A stretch of 64,000 nucleotides of DNA from Clostridium sp. AT4 (GTDB lineage: Bacteria > Bacillota > Clostridia > Lachnospirales > Lachnospiraceae). Location of the stretch: NCBI RefSeq assembly GCF_001517625.2, contig NZ_LN999828.1, forward strand, positions 1,982,661 to 2,046,660. Direction: 5' to 3'. Below are positions 1 through 9,499 of the stretch, piece after piece (the first letter of the stretch is position 1; each line of letters starts with the position of its first letter). The position numbers and the translations under genes are program-made. The notes beneath the pieces are model-generated. The model saw only the letters and a list, made by a program, of their open reading frames with translations, was not told the DNA's origin and made no database searches.

Positions 1-1645
1 ACGGGAGCATCCCAGGACCGTAATTCTCCGGCGGATCGATCACATTTCCGTTCTCGTCTGTCTCAAGCTCCAGTCCCCACGGATATTCACCGTCAATCAC
101 ATCCTCATTCCCATGCTTCGTGCTCTCGCTGCTGCCCTCGGAGGTTTCAGTCCCGTTTTCTTTCGTTTCTTCCTTTGTCTGAGCTGCCGTAGTAGCCTTC
201 GGCACATAGCCTCCGTCTGTTCCCACGCTCTCGATAGGCTTTCCTTCCTTGTACATACCAGTATCAGCTGAAATTTTGGCGCTGATCTTTTTTACCATTT
301 CACTTGGTACATAATTCTCATCATCGAATAAGAACTGATGAAGCTTGATCACATTGCTCTCCAATGTCTGTGGAATGACGCAGGCGCCCTTTTTGCCCAA
401 AATCCCGTCACTTCTGGCCTCTGGGAATCCTGCTGTAGCTGCAATGTGGTATTTGGTAAGGTTTTTAGCCATAGGAATCATATCATTTAAGGTAATACTG
501 GTAAGGATCTGCGGAAATACCACTTCCATTACATTATTTACAACTGCAAAGTCCGCTTTCTTCAGCTTATCAAAACTGAGCTCGATCACCTTTCTCTGGC
601 GCTCTGTACGGGCATAATCCGTATCCATCTTGCGCAGTCTGGCATACGCTACCGCCTGAACACCGTCCAGATGGTTCGGGCCGGCCTTCTTTAAATGATG
701 GGAACCAACTCCAGTGGATTCTACCGTTTCTGTAATATAAGAATTGATATAGTAAAACTCTGCCTTGCTCAGCTCTACATCCACACCGCCCAGAATGTTG
801 ATGGAATCTGCCACAGCCTTCCAGTTAAAAGTCGCATAATCATCAATCTGTAAATCCAGATTCCGGTTCAAGGCCTCTACCGCCTGCTTTGGGCCGCCTC
901 TGGAATAAGCTAAATTGATCTTATTATAGGAATTTTTCTCGTCTATGTTCAGATAGGTATCTCTAAATACGCTCACCAGCTTGATGGCGCCCGTCTCCTG
1001 ATTGACTGTACAGAGTATGATAACATCAGACATATTCCCCTTGCCTACAGAGTTGTTCCGGCTGTCCACGCCGAAAAGAGCCACAGTCCAGTACCCCTTC
1101 ATCTGCTCCTCTTTTTCCACAGAAATATAGGGATTTGTCATATCTGCCTGATTAAACTCCGTATCCGTCTGCATATTGGACCACATCCGCTTTCCCCACC
1201 AGACACAGCCAATAACTGCAAAAGCCGTAATCTGAGCTGCGATCAGAAGGATAAGCCCCCTGAGGGTAAGTCCGCCAAAAAACCGCTTTGGCCCGCCGCT
1301 GCCTCTGCCGCCTGCCCGTCTGCTGCGGACTTTATCCGTACTTCGTCCCGCTCTGTACCCTGTGCTTTTTTCGCGCTCTGGAACGGTTCTCCGGCCGGTA
1401 CTTTCCCTGTGGCTTCCCGCCCCAAACTCTATTTCCTCTTCTTCGTCAAAATCACTGTCCAGATCCATATAGGAATCCTCTTCCTGCTCTCTGCGGAAAG
1501 CGGTGCTTCGTCTGGGACGTTTTCCCTCTGTCTCAGCCTGACGGAAGGCAGGGACAAAGGTATGACCTGTGTTCCCTGCCTTTGGCCTGCGTGCTTCCTG
1601 TTCTTCCTCCGGATCAAATCCGAACTCAAATTCATCGCGATTCAT
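1..1645 (-). CDS. LCP (LytR-CpsA-Psr) family wall-glycan ligase, 3' end cut by window edge
   Basis: Open frame of 548 codons without a stop to the left edge, so the C-terminus is missing. The start is the ATG ending at 1645 (begins MNRDEFEFGFDPEEE) behind a weak GAGG-like site. Residues 1 to about 130 are charged and probably cytoplasmic. One membrane segment follows (around LRGLILLIAAQITAFAVIG). The extracellular LCP domain has the family landmarks: LFGVDSR, DVIILCTVN, VFRDTYLNI, KINLAYSRGG, GGVDVEL, and DGVQAVAYARLRK with TDYARTERQR. A Ser/Thr/Glu-rich tail follows. LCP proteins transfer lipid-linked wall polysaccharide to peptidoglycan. It starts 18 bp after the glycosylphosphotransferase gene, which suggests that it attaches the product of this operon. 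Confidence 0.9.
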   Translation of the reverse strand, partial: MNRDEFEFGFDPEEEQEARRPKAGNTGHTFVPAFRQAETEGKRPRRSTAFRREQEEDSYMDLDSDFDEEEEIEFGAGSHRESTGRRTVPEREKSTGYRAGRSTDKVRSRRAGGRGSGGPKRFFGGLTLRGLILLIAAQITAFAVIGCVWWGKRMWSNMQTDTEFNQADMTNPYISVEKEEQMKGYWTVALFGVDSRNNSVGKGNMSDVIILCTVNQETGAIKLVSVFRDTYLNIDEKNSYNKINLAYSRGGPKQAVEALNRNLDLQIDDYATFNWKAVADSINILGGVDVELSKAEFYYINSYITETVESTGVGSHHLKKAGPNHLDGVQAVAYARLRKMDTDYARTERQRKVIELSFDKLKKADFAVVNNVMEVVFPQILTSITLNDMIPMAKNLTKYHIAATAGFPEARSDGILGKKGACVIPQTLESNVIKLHQFLFDDENYVPSEMVKKISAKISADTGMYKEGKPIESVGTDGGYVPKATTAAQTKEETKENGTETSEGSSESTKHGNEDVIDGEYPWGLELETDENGNVIDPPENYGPGMLP

Positions 1646-1663
1646 ATGTTCATCCTCACTGCA

Positions 1664-3088
1664 TCAGTATGCATTTTTATTGATAAAGCCTTTAAAGATT
1701 GTCAAAAACATAATCTTAAAATCAAAACCAAGGCTCCAGTTTTCGATGTAATACAGATCGTGTTCGATCCGTTTGGTAATGGAAGTGTCCCCCCGATAGC
1801 CGTTTACCTGAGCCCAGCCTGTCAGCCCGGGCCGCACCTGATGCTTGATCATATAGCGGGGAATCTCCTCCTTGAACTTTTCCACAAACAGCGGCCGCTC
1901 CGGCCTTGGCCCTACCAGACTCATATCCCCGATCAGGATATTGTAAAACTGGGGCATCTCGTCAATACTGGTCTTTCGTATAAAGCGGCCCACCGGCGTT
2001 ACCCTTGGGTCATGGGGCGTAGTCCAGCGTGTTTTTTCCTTTCCCGGATCCTGAACCTCCATAGAACGGAACTTGTACATCTTAAAGGGTCTGTTGTGGA
2101 GGCCGATCCGCTCCTGACTGTAGAAAATGGGGCCCGGAGAGGTCAGCTTTATGAGCCCTGCCGTAAGGAGCATCACCGGAGAGAACAAAAGAAGGCCGAA
2201 AAGAGCTCCTCCAATGTCCACAATCCGCTTTACCGTAGCGTTAAATACGTTCGTCAGAGGCACATGGCGGATATGGATCACCGGCAGTCCCTGAAGATCC
2301 TCCATATAGGGAATCGTAGGTATAATATTATTGTAATCCGGAATGAATTTGGTATGAACGCCGGATTTCTCACAGACTGCCACGATTGATTCCAGATTTG
2401 AATACTCATTGATACTCAGGGTAATGGCAATTTCATCCAGCGTATTTGCTGCCAGAACGCTTTCCAGCTGGTTTATGGTTCCCAGGATCCTGACATTTTT
2501 ATAGGCATATCCTGACGGTCTGCCGTCATCCAGGATCCCCTGGATATGATATCCCCACTCAGGATTTAAAGCCACCCGGTCAATAAATCCTTCCGCTGCC
2601 CGGCTGTAGCCCACTAAAAGGATGTGCTTCTGATTATAGCCGTTGGTGCGCAGAGAGCGCAGAAAAAGGCGGATCGCCATACGTTCCGCTTCCAGCAAAA
2701 GGATATTTAAAACGAAAAAGCAAAGAAGCATCCTGGTGGAGAAATATCCCAGGTGGATAATGATATTTCTTCCGCCAAACAGGATCAGCGTAAAGAACAT
2801 AAGGCCGATCACATTGGCCTTGCAGATGTTGGCAAACTCTGATCTGCGTCCCTGGATCCGCTTCGGCACATAAAGGTGAAAACAGGCATTTAACACCAGA
2901 TACACCGGTATGATAAATATAAGCGCCGCAAAATAAACGGGCGGTTCCAGAGTTTTCACATTGTATTCCAGAGGGATCACTTTTCCGCTGACTATGATCA
3001 GCCAGGCAAGAAAATATGCCAGAACCGTCATAACCACATCCAAAAGGACATGAATCCGGTTCAGCTTCTTTTGATTATCTTTTATCAT
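1664..3088 (-). CDS. Polyprenyl-phosphate sugar-1-phosphate transferase (exopolysaccharide initiation)
   Basis: 474 aa, the usual length for WbaP/WcaJ/CpsE-type initiating transferases. Four N-terminal membrane helices (about residues 13-35, 50-72, 90-112 and 118-140) are followed by a nucleotide-binding-like domain starting KHILLVGYSRAAEGF. A re-entrant helix (around VDIGGALFGLLLFSPVMLL) precedes the catalytic domain with MYKFRSM, the Asp-Glu pair in SIDEMPQFYN, and SLVGPRPERP. The family moves a sugar-1-phosphate from a nucleotide sugar to undecaprenyl phosphate at the membrane, starting repeat-unit assembly. It lies between the GT2 genes and the LCP gene. The sugar specificity cannot be read from the sequence. 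A second, divergent enzyme of this class lies at 38193-39557. Confidence 0.93.
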   Translation of the reverse strand: MIKDNQKKLNRIHVLLDVVMTVLAYFLAWLIIVSGKVIPLEYNVKTLEPPVYFAALIFIIPVYLVLNACFHLYVPKRIQGRRSEFANICKANVIGLMFFTLILFGGRNIIIHLGYFSTRMLLCFFVLNILLLEAERMAIRLFLRSLRTNGYNQKHILLVGYSRAAEGFIDRVALNPEWGYHIQGILDDGRPSGYAYKNVRILGTINQLESVLAANTLDEIAITLSINEYSNLESIVAVCEKSGVHTKFIPDYNNIIPTIPYMEDLQGLPVIHIRHVPLTNVFNATVKRIVDIGGALFGLLLFSPVMLLTAGLIKLTSPGPIFYSQERIGLHNRPFKMYKFRSMEVQDPGKEKTRWTTPHDPRVTPVGRFIRKTSIDEMPQFYNILIGDMSLVGPRPERPLFVEKFKEEIPRYMIKHQVRPGLTGWAQVNGYRGDTSITKRIEHDLYYIENWSLGFDFKIMFLTIFKGFINKNAY

Positions 3089-3115
3089 GGAAAATCACCT
3101 GATATTCAGTCTCAT

Positions 3116-3162
3116 CCGGCAGAACCCTTTCTTCAGGCACTCTGCCGGGTGCTCCTATTATA
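3116..3162 (-). promoter_or_regulatory. Leader hairpin and possible internal promoter before the glycosylphosphotransferase gene
   Basis: The 133-bp gap between the GT2 gene at 3222 and the glycosylphosphotransferase gene contains TATAAT (minus strand, 3157-3162). Just downstream is a perfect 8-bp stem CCGGCAGA/TCTGCCGG (3116-3148) with a 17-nt loop. No T-tract follows, so this is not a classic terminator. An internal promoter with a structured leader is an inference; the -35 is poor. Confidence 0.4.
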
Positions 3163-3221
3163 GCTTATTTAAACTCAAGATTCTATAACATTTATCTTAA
3201 AATATGATAAAATTCGCCTTT

Positions 3222-4211
3222 TTACTTCCTTTTTTCCAGCTGCCTTAAGGAAAATTCGTAGAAATACAGAAGAGTACCTGTAAATAATTCCCATTCGATT
3301 GCCAGATAGTTTTTCAAATGCTCCGGTCTGTATCCTACCTTTTTACATTTCCCTGCTGTTGCCAACCCTTCCTTCACGCCTGCAAGATAATCCGCTCCAA
3401 AGCCGCGCTTTTTAAAAAACAGATATTTCACAGTCATTCCTGCTCCAATGGGCAGGACGTTGACAAGCAGCTGCAGGAAAGGCATATTTTTATAATTTAG
3501 GTAAATATTATTCCGGGCCGCCAGCCGCACCTTAAAGGAATTATACTTGGAACCGCTGGTGCCGCTGCCCACATGGTACACAACTGCGTGAGGACAGTAA
3601 ACATTATCATAGCCTGCAATCCTGGCCCGGTAGCCTACGTCAATGTCCTCTAAATAAGCAAAATGCATCTCGTCAAAATACCCGATTTTTTCAAAGATCT
3701 CCCTGCGGTAAATGGCAGCTCCGGCGCAGGCGGAAAAGACTCTGCAGGGGTGGCTGTAGCCCCCGGAGGAACGTCCTACGCCCCTCTGATACGCCCAGCC
3801 AAGGAGGCTGTACATATCTCCTGCATCATCCATCTTATCCTTGTGATACATCTGGATCATCTTGCTGCTGACAGAAAAAATCTTAGGCGACCTCTCAATG
3901 GCCTTAACCATTTCACCGATAAAATGGCAGTCCGGCTCTGTATCATTGTTTAACAGAAGCACATAGGGCGTCTTTGCCGCCCTGATCCCCACATTAACCG
4001 CCCCGGAAAAACCGGTATTGGTATCCAGAAAAATCGTGGAGATCTGATGCTCCTTAAGCCACTCCACACTGCCGTCCGTGGAGCCGTTGTCCACCACCAG
4101 GATCTGAAATTTGTGGTAAATCTGCAGCTCCAGCGCCTTAAAGCAGGGTTCCATGAATTTTAATCCGTTATAATTGGGTATGATCACAGTGACCTTGATT
4201 CGATTGCTCAT
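3222..4211 (-). CDS. GT2 family glycosyltransferase (rhamnosyltransferase-like)
   Basis: 329 aa. The GT-A fold starts at once with KVTVIIPNYNGLKFM. VVDNGSTDGSVEWL is at about residues 40-53 and the metal-binding region is LLLNNDTEP. CAGAAIYRREIFEKIGYFDE and the EDIDVGYRARIAG segment are typical of the WbbL/RfbF group of rhamnosyl- and related transferases. A short hydrophobic patch near residue 255 may aid membrane association. It probably adds one sugar to the lipid-linked repeat unit on the cytoplasmic face. It overlaps the upstream two-domain GT gene by 4 bp, so the two are translationally coupled. The donor and acceptor are unknown. Confidence 0.88.
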   Translation of the reverse strand: MSNRIKVTVIIPNYNGLKFMEPCFKALELQIYHKFQILVVDNGSTDGSVEWLKEHQISTIFLDTNTGFSGAVNVGIRAAKTPYVLLLNNDTEPDCHFIGEMVKAIERSPKIFSVSSKMIQMYHKDKMDDAGDMYSLLGWAYQRGVGRSSGGYSHPCRVFSACAGAAIYRREIFEKIGYFDEMHFAYLEDIDVGYRARIAGYDNVYCPHAVVYHVGSGTSGSKYNSFKVRLAARNNIYLNYKNMPFLQLLVNVLPIGAGMTVKYLFFKKRGFGADYLAGVKEGLATAGKCKKVGYRPEHLKNYLAIEWELFTGTLLYFYEFSLRQLEKRK

Positions 4212-6430
4212 TTTCCTTCCTTTTCCTCCGGCCCATAGGCATCGTACACAGACAGGTCATAGGGTTCTCCGATCTTCTCCTTCAAGAGATCACGAAGGGC
4301 AAAATTAGACTTGCGGAGCGTGAGATTGGGGTTGTAGTAAGGATCTCCCTGCTCCAGGATCTCCGGCCACTTTTTATGGAACATGGCAACCTCCCGGTTA
4401 AAGCGGGCCACCTTTTCCGGCGTGTCCTCCAATCCCCTGGACTTGGATTCATAGTGGTAAAGGCAGGCATAAGGCGCATATACTACCAGTTTCCCCAGCG
4501 CCCGCACTTTCATACAGTAATCAATATCATTAAAGGCGACTGCCAGCTCTGTGCTTAAGCCTCCCACAGTCTCAAAGACGGATTTCTTTGTCATCAGACA
4601 GGCTGCAGTGACTGCGCTGTAGTCCTGTGCACACATGGCACGGTGGAAGTAGCTGTTCTCAGCCTTGTGAAGGCCGATAAAGGTATGGCCCGCAATCCCG
4701 CCAAAGCCCACTACCACGCCTGCATGCTGGATGGTGTCATCTGCATAAAGCAGTCTTGCTCCCACGATTCCCACATCCTCACGCTGGCAGAAGCCCAGCA
4801 TCTCCTTTATGCTGTCCGGCTCTAAAAGCTCTGTATCATTATTTAACAAAAGAAGATACTCGCCGGATGCAAAGGATGCTCCGAAATTATTGATGGCTGA
4901 ATAGTTAAAGCCCTCCTTCCATGTCACTACCTTAACATTGGAATGAGCCTCCTGAAGCTTTTTATAATATGCAAAGGTCTCCGGACTGGTACTGTTGTTC
5001 TCCACAACGATAAATTCCAGATTCTGATAGGTGGAACGCTCCATCAGAGAACGGATACAGGTATCCAGATCCTGGCTGTGGTCTTTATTGGGAATGATCA
5101 CAGACACAAGGGGTTCTCCCTGAATCTTAAAATGCGTGTGGTAAATGCCGTAATCCACACCCTTTTCCACGGATTCTGCCGGGATTCCCACTCGCTCATA
5201 GTGAGCCATAACCGCTCTGGAGCCTGCCTCGAAAGCGTACATCTTACTTTCCGGATTGCTGGCTGTGGACCCCTGATGGCAGCGCCAGTGGTAGAGCACC
5301 TTTGGAATATGAACGATTTTGGCGGCTTTTTCCGTACACCGGAAAATAAAATCATAATCCTGAGCACCGTCAAACTCCTTCCTAAAGCCTCCCACCTGAT
5401 CCAAAAGGCTCTTTTTTACTACAAACAGATGGCAGATATAATTGACACTGGTAAGAAGATCCGGGTTAAAATCAGGCTTGAAATGCGGATCAAACAGCGC
5501 CTTTCCATCCATATCCAGCTTATCCTCATCGGAATAAAGGACTTCACAGTCCGGATGCTCGTTGACTGCCTTTACCACCTCATAAAAGGCGTGCTCCGGA
5601 AGGGTATCGTCGTGATCAGCCAGGATCACAAAATCGCCGGAAGCCATTTCAAGAGCCGCATTGGTATTGCCGGAAATGCCCCTGTTTCCGCCCAGCACCG
5701 CATAGCGTACTCTGGGATCCTTCTGGGCGTAGCGCTTTAATACCCGTTCCACGCTCTGTCCTCTGGGACTGCCGTCTGCAATGCACAGCTCCCAGTTGGT
5801 ATAGGTCTGATCAATGATGGAATCGATCATTTCCCGAAGATAATGCTCCGGGGTGCGGTAGACGGGTATAACCACAGAAAGAAGGGGCTCATATTCAAAA
5901 CGCGCTTCCCTCTGGGCCTTTAACTCCTCCTCTGTGGGCTTTGTAAGCTCATACCACTCGCTGTAGTCATAGTCATTATCAAGGCCCTGAAGCTTGTGAC
6001 AGGACTTCTTTATCAGAGCCTTAAGTCCATTTTCCTTCCAGAAATCTGCAGCCACACGGACGGTCTCCATGTTCATCAGGTCCTTAATCTTTTCCATCCG
6101 CTTATGAGCCACGCTGGAACGCTTTGCGATCAGCTCTTCATTATACTTGATCTTTGCCTGGCGTCCCTCACAGCGGATCAAAAGCCAGTAGGTCTTTCCT
6201 CTCTCATAGGGGAACTGGATGTCAAAGCCAAAGTCCCTGTCATACGTCTTTTTGAAATAAATCTGGCTCACATCATCTCTTCTGGTCGTAACCAGCTTAT
6301 ATTTCACCGGGTTATGGCGTTCATCCTCTACCCGGAAGGTCGCCCTGCTTTCCGGAGATTTTCCCAAAACCCATCCGTTTAATGTAATGGAATTTTCACG
6401 GATCCGCACAATGTCTATCTTATACTTCAT
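4208..6430 (-). CDS. Two-domain GT2 glycosyltransferase
   Basis: 740 aa from the ATG at 6430 (MKYKIDIVRI), which has an AAGGA-type site and overlaps the upstream gene by 11 bp. A longer in-frame start at 6469 would overlap by 50 bp and adds only a basic stretch. Residues 1 to about 180 form an N-terminal domain with beta-rich character. GT-A domain 1 starts near 184 (LLSVVIPVYRTPEHY) and carries ILADHDDTLPEHAF. GT-A domain 2 starts near 445 (PLVSVIIPNKDHSQD) with LLLNNDTELLEPD and FNDIDYCMKVRALGK. The architecture matches large O-antigen or rhamnan glycosyltransferases that can add two linkages. Residue positions are approximate. Confidence 0.88.
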   Translation of the reverse strand: MKYKIDIVRIRENSITLNGWVLGKSPESRATFRVEDERHNPVKYKLVTTRRDDVSQIYFKKTYDRDFGFDIQFPYERGKTYWLLIRCEGRQAKIKYNEELIAKRSSVAHKRMEKIKDLMNMETVRVAADFWKENGLKALIKKSCHKLQGLDNDYDYSEWYELTKPTEEELKAQREARFEYEPLLSVVIPVYRTPEHYLREMIDSIIDQTYTNWELCIADGSPRGQSVERVLKRYAQKDPRVRYAVLGGNRGISGNTNAALEMASGDFVILADHDDTLPEHAFYEVVKAVNEHPDCEVLYSDEDKLDMDGKALFDPHFKPDFNPDLLTSVNYICHLFVVKKSLLDQVGGFRKEFDGAQDYDFIFRCTEKAAKIVHIPKVLYHWRCHQGSTASNPESKMYAFEAGSRAVMAHYERVGIPAESVEKGVDYGIYHTHFKIQGEPLVSVIIPNKDHSQDLDTCIRSLMERSTYQNLEFIVVENNSTSPETFAYYKKLQEAHSNVKVVTWKEGFNYSAINNFGASFASGEYLLLLNNDTELLEPDSIKEMLGFCQREDVGIVGARLLYADDTIQHAGVVVGFGGIAGHTFIGLHKAENSYFHRAMCAQDYSAVTAACLMTKKSVFETVGGLSTELAVAFNDIDYCMKVRALGKLVVYAPYACLYHYESKSRGLEDTPEKVARFNREVAMFHKKWPEILEQGDPYYNPNLTLRKSNFALRDLLKEKIGEPYDLSVYDAYGPEEKEGK

Positions 6431-7409
6431 CCTTTTTTCCTTCCTCTTTCTCTTCCGGCTTCTCATCAAAATTCAGGCGCTCCGCTTCAATCACCAGAGG
6501 CCGCTTCATGACTCTCTGATTGATGCTCATAATGTATTCGCCCAGAAAACCGATGAAAAAGAGCTGGACAGAGCCCAGAAACAGCATACCGATCAGCATG
6601 GGAGCCATACCGGCCGGAAAACGGTCCCACCAGATCAGCTTCATTACCAGATAAACAAGAGCGATCAGCATACTGACCGCGGCGCAGACCCCTCCGAAAA
6701 TCGTAGCAAGGCGCAGCCCCTCTTTTGTATAGGAAGTAACGCTTAACATGGCTGCGTCGTAAAGGCGGTAAAAGTTATTATGCGTCTTTCCTGCCCTTCT
6801 CTTTGGCTGCTCGTAGGGAATCTCCTTGCGCTTATAGCCAAGCTCTGCCACAATCCCCCGCAAAAAGGGCGTAGGATCATCCAGACGGCGCAGGATTTCA
6901 ATAAACTCCCTGTCATAAAGGCCGGAGCCGGTAAAATGCTCGATCTGCTCCACATCTGACAGCTTTTTGATGGTCTTGTAGTAGCAGGTACGGAGCCAGT
7001 ACATAAATTTGTTCTCCTGACTGCTGGTCTTGATCCCGATTACGATCTTGTAGCCGTTTTCCCACTCACGGACGTATTTGGGAATCATTTCCACCGGATC
7101 CTGGAAATCTGCCACCATTTCAATGACGCAGTCTCCTGTCACCTGGAGCATACCATAGTAGGGGGAGTTAAACTGTCCGAAATTGCGGGCATTAAAAATC
7201 GCCTTGATCTTCGGATCACTGCTGCACAGAGTCCGCAGCACCTCCCTCGTTCCGTCCGTCGAATCATTGTCAATAAAGACCAGTTCGTAATCATACTGGG
7301 GAAGTTCATTTTTCAGGATATCTGTTACCGCCTGGCTGATGGGCCCTACATTTTCGACCTCATTGTAGCAGGGGATCAATATGCTGATCTTTTTCATTTG
7401 GATGTACAT
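6420..7409 (-). CDS. GtrB/DPM1-like GT2 glycosyltransferase with C-terminal membrane helices
   Basis: 329 aa. The GT-A domain begins KISILIPCYNEVENV, with FIDNDSTDGTREVL and a DFQDP metal-site motif, followed by two C-terminal helices (near LATIFGGVCAAVSMLIALVY and LIGMLFLGSVQLFFIGFLGE) ending GEYIMSINQRVMKRP. This layout is typical of polyprenyl-phosphate sugar synthases (GtrB/ArnC/DPM1), which load a sugar onto undecaprenyl phosphate for use outside the membrane. An alternative start, MKKISIL, lies four codons in. It sits between the SDR gene (27 bp upstream) and the two-domain GT gene. It may supply a side-branch sugar; no matching flippase or GT-C enzyme was seen nearby. Confidence 0.85.
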   Translation of the reverse strand: MYIQMKKISILIPCYNEVENVGPISQAVTDILKNELPQYDYELVFIDNDSTDGTREVLRTLCSSDPKIKAIFNARNFGQFNSPYYGMLQVTGDCVIEMVADFQDPVEMIPKYVREWENGYKIVIGIKTSSQENKFMYWLRTCYYKTIKKLSDVEQIEHFTGSGLYDREFIEILRRLDDPTPFLRGIVAELGYKRKEIPYEQPKRRAGKTHNNFYRLYDAAMLSVTSYTKEGLRLATIFGGVCAAVSMLIALVYLVMKLIWWDRFPAGMAPMLIGMLFLGSVQLFFIGFLGEYIMSINQRVMKRPLVIEAERLNFDEKPEEKEEGKKDEV

Positions 7410-7436
7410 CTCTTTCTAAAATAATCTTGTAATGGT

Positions 7437-8354
7437 TTATGGGAGCATCTGGCGGATGCCCTGGGAAAAGGAATACGCTTCCTTAAAGCCTCCGGTCAAG
7501 GCCGCCAGCTTCTCTACGGAAGGCCGCACAGACAGGGCCCCTTCCTTTGCCTGAACAAAGGAGCCGTATTCCAGACTTCCTCTTCCTCCCGCCTCTTTCC
7601 AGACCTCCTCCACAAAGGAGCGCAATACCCGCGTATCCCTGCTGGCAACATTGACAATCTCGCTGATTTTCGGGCTGTCCTTTTCAGACGGAAGATGGCG
7701 GTACAATTCATATACTGCCTGAACTGCGTCTTCTATATACATAAAGTTCCACTGATGAAGGCAGGCGCTTAGGGAAACGCTCTTTCCCTGGGGCAGCTCC
7801 CGCACCAGAGTGGAGATGATCGACCAGGGGTGATCCCCGGGGCCGTAGACGCTGAAAAACCGCAGATGGAAATAGTGAAGCCCCAGCTCTTTGCACAGAG
7901 GAGCCGCCTTCTGGTAAAATTCCCACTTGGCCTTTCCATACTGGTTAATGGGGGCGCATTCCCTGTCCTCAGACATGATTCCGTCCGTAAGTCCATACTC
8001 CACCCGGGAGCCTGCATCCATAAAAACAGAGCAGGAAAGAGCCTTTGCAGCCCGGATACATTCCAGAGAACCTGCCACATTTTTGGCCTGAACTTCCGGA
8101 GAATCAATCTCCTGACGGTTTACACCGCCCCAGGCAAAATGGAAAAATGCGTCTGCAGAACCAATCTGTGAAACACAGTCTCCGGCCCGGTCCATGGACC
8201 AGGGAACGATGTGCAGGTTTTCGTGAACCGGAAGCGCCTTAAGATTAGGGGAATCCGGACGGGACAGGGCAAAAACCTCTGCCCCTTCTCTCAAAAACAG
8301 GGCCGCAAGGTAACTGCCGATAAAGCCGGTTGCCCCTGTGATAACGATTCTCAT
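7437..8354 (-). CDS. NAD(P)-dependent epimerase/dehydratase (extended SDR)
   Basis: 305 aa. Rossmann motif TGATGFIGSYLAALF is at the N-terminus. The catalytic Tyr-Lys pair is in NQYGKAKWEFY, and RFFSVYGPGDHPWS and HQWNFMYIEDAVQAVYEL form the sugar-nucleotide-binding side. It acts on a nucleotide-linked sugar, as an epimerase, dehydratase or reductase; the sequence does not decide which. It is clearly paralogous to the SDR at 9500-10453: both share VYGPGDHPWS, QWNF and the order of motifs. The two flank a methyltransferase, so they may act one after the other on one modified sugar. Confidence 0.85.
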   Translation of the reverse strand: MRIVITGATGFIGSYLAALFLREGAEVFALSRPDSPNLKALPVHENLHIVPWSMDRAGDCVSQIGSADAFFHFAWGGVNRQEIDSPEVQAKNVAGSLECIRAAKALSCSVFMDAGSRVEYGLTDGIMSEDRECAPINQYGKAKWEFYQKAAPLCKELGLHYFHLRFFSVYGPGDHPWSIISTLVRELPQGKSVSLSACLHQWNFMYIEDAVQAVYELYRHLPSEKDSPKISEIVNVASRDTRVLRSFVEEVWKEAGGRGSLEYGSFVQAKEGALSVRPSVEKLAALTGGFKEAYSFSQGIRQMLP

Positions 8355-8365
8355 AAGCTGTCCTC

Positions 8366-9499
8366 CTAGAGCATTTCCAGATGATTGGAACGCATGGCCC
8401 GGATCTCCACCTCAGGACCAAATTTCTCCCGGATCAGGGCCGCAATCTCATCCGTATAGCCGGGAGCAGTGATAATGACGGCGTCCACCGGATGCTCCTC
8501 AAAATAGGACGGGGCTACGATGGGAAGATGGGAGGCCGGAGCAAATTTTCCCTGTTTAAAGGGAGCGGAATCAATGATATACTCTGCCTTCTTTCCAAGG
8601 CTGGTTGTAGCTGCCAGCGTAAAGCCCTGATGACTGGCTCCCCAGATGGCTGCTTTTTTCTTCCAGGCATCCAGATACTTCATATAGGTATCCATCTCCC
8701 GGCGCAGATTCACATAGCAGTCCAGCAGATTGCCTGTTTCCATCTGGGGACGCTTGCGCACAATAACGGCAAGCGTATCCCTGTTTATCACCTCTGCTTC
8801 CTCTACCACAAAGCCCGTACGATCCAGCAGGGAAGTCAGCGTATCAAAGGTATAGTAGGCAATGTGATCCCGGATCAGCTCATAATAGCTGCTGTGATCC
8901 ATAATATACTCAAAGCTTGGAACGGTAAGAAGTCCCATCCCGTCATCTTCCAGATTATTGTAAATACAGCGCAGCATCCCTGCCGGATCCGGCTGATGCT
9001 CCAGAAAATTAAAAGATAAAAATACATCATAAAAGCCGCCTGGGATCACCGTATCCGCATGTTCTGTAAATCCCTGCTCCACTGCAAGGCCCTGAGCCCT
9101 GGCAAGCTTAACCAGCGCCGGATCATGCTCAATCCCGTGACCCTCTACCGGAAATTCCTCTAATACCTTTAAAAATTCTCCCTGTCCGCAGCCTACCTCG
9201 ATAAACCGCTTTCCTTCTAAATGGTAAGTTTCGATCAGGTGCCTGTACTGTTTTCTGCGCAGCTCCGCCATAGTGGTGGAATATCCTCCGGCGCGGATCA
9301 CATCCCGGTAATAATCCACCGGCTCGCAGTCAAACTGCACCAGGCCGCAGCCCATGCACTGGCAGAGATCCAGAGTAAGCCCCTGATCCTCATCTACATG
9401 ATCTTTATCCGGCATATGCTGGGCGGAAGCCGGCATATTGTCCAGCGTAAGAAGCGGCGTCTCCCATAAAGGAGCACCGCAGGCAATACAACGTTTCAT
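8366..9499 (-). CDS. SAM-dependent C-methyltransferase-like protein (zinc-binding N-domain)
   Basis: 377 aa with the three-part layout of nucleotide-sugar C-methyltransferases. The N-terminal cysteine cluster (CIACG near residue 5, then CQCMGCG near 50) looks zinc-binding. The central Rossmann methyltransferase core has FIEVGCGQGEFLKVLEE and the FNFLEHQPDP loop. A C-terminal domain contains WGASHQGFTLAATTSLG and YIIDSAPFKQGKF. Characterised relatives (TylC3-type) methylate C3 of a 4-keto sugar nucleotide. The start abuts the upstream SDR stop. With the neighbouring SDRs and ThDP enzyme it suggests a methyl- or otherwise carbon-branched sugar (inference). Confidence 0.82.
   Translation of the reverse strand: MKRCIACGAPLWETPLLTLDNMPASAQHMPDKDHVDEDQGLTLDLCQCMGCGLVQFDCEPVDYYRDVIRAGGYSTTMAELRRKQYRHLIETYHLEGKRFIEVGCGQGEFLKVLEEFPVEGHGIEHDPALVKLARAQGLAVEQGFTEHADTVIPGGFYDVFLSFNFLEHQPDPAGMLRCIYNNLEDDGMGLLTVPSFEYIMDHSSYYELIRDHIAYYTFDTLTSLLDRTGFVVEEAEVINRDTLAVIVRKRPQMETGNLLDCYVNLRREMDTYMKYLDAWKKKAAIWGASHQGFTLAATTSLGKKAEYIIDSAPFKQGKFAPASHLPIVAPSYFEEHPVDAVIITAPGYTDEIAALIREKFGPEVEIRAMRSNHLEML

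Noticed and set aside
1409-2389. Plus-strand open frame of 326 codons
   Set aside because: Lies antisense to the LCP and glycosylphosphotransferase genes, which have full family motifs; the plus frame has no recognisable domain or ribosome site.
4943-5740. Plus-strand open frame of 265 codons
   Set aside because: Antisense to the two-domain GT2 gene; composition is that of a shadow frame.
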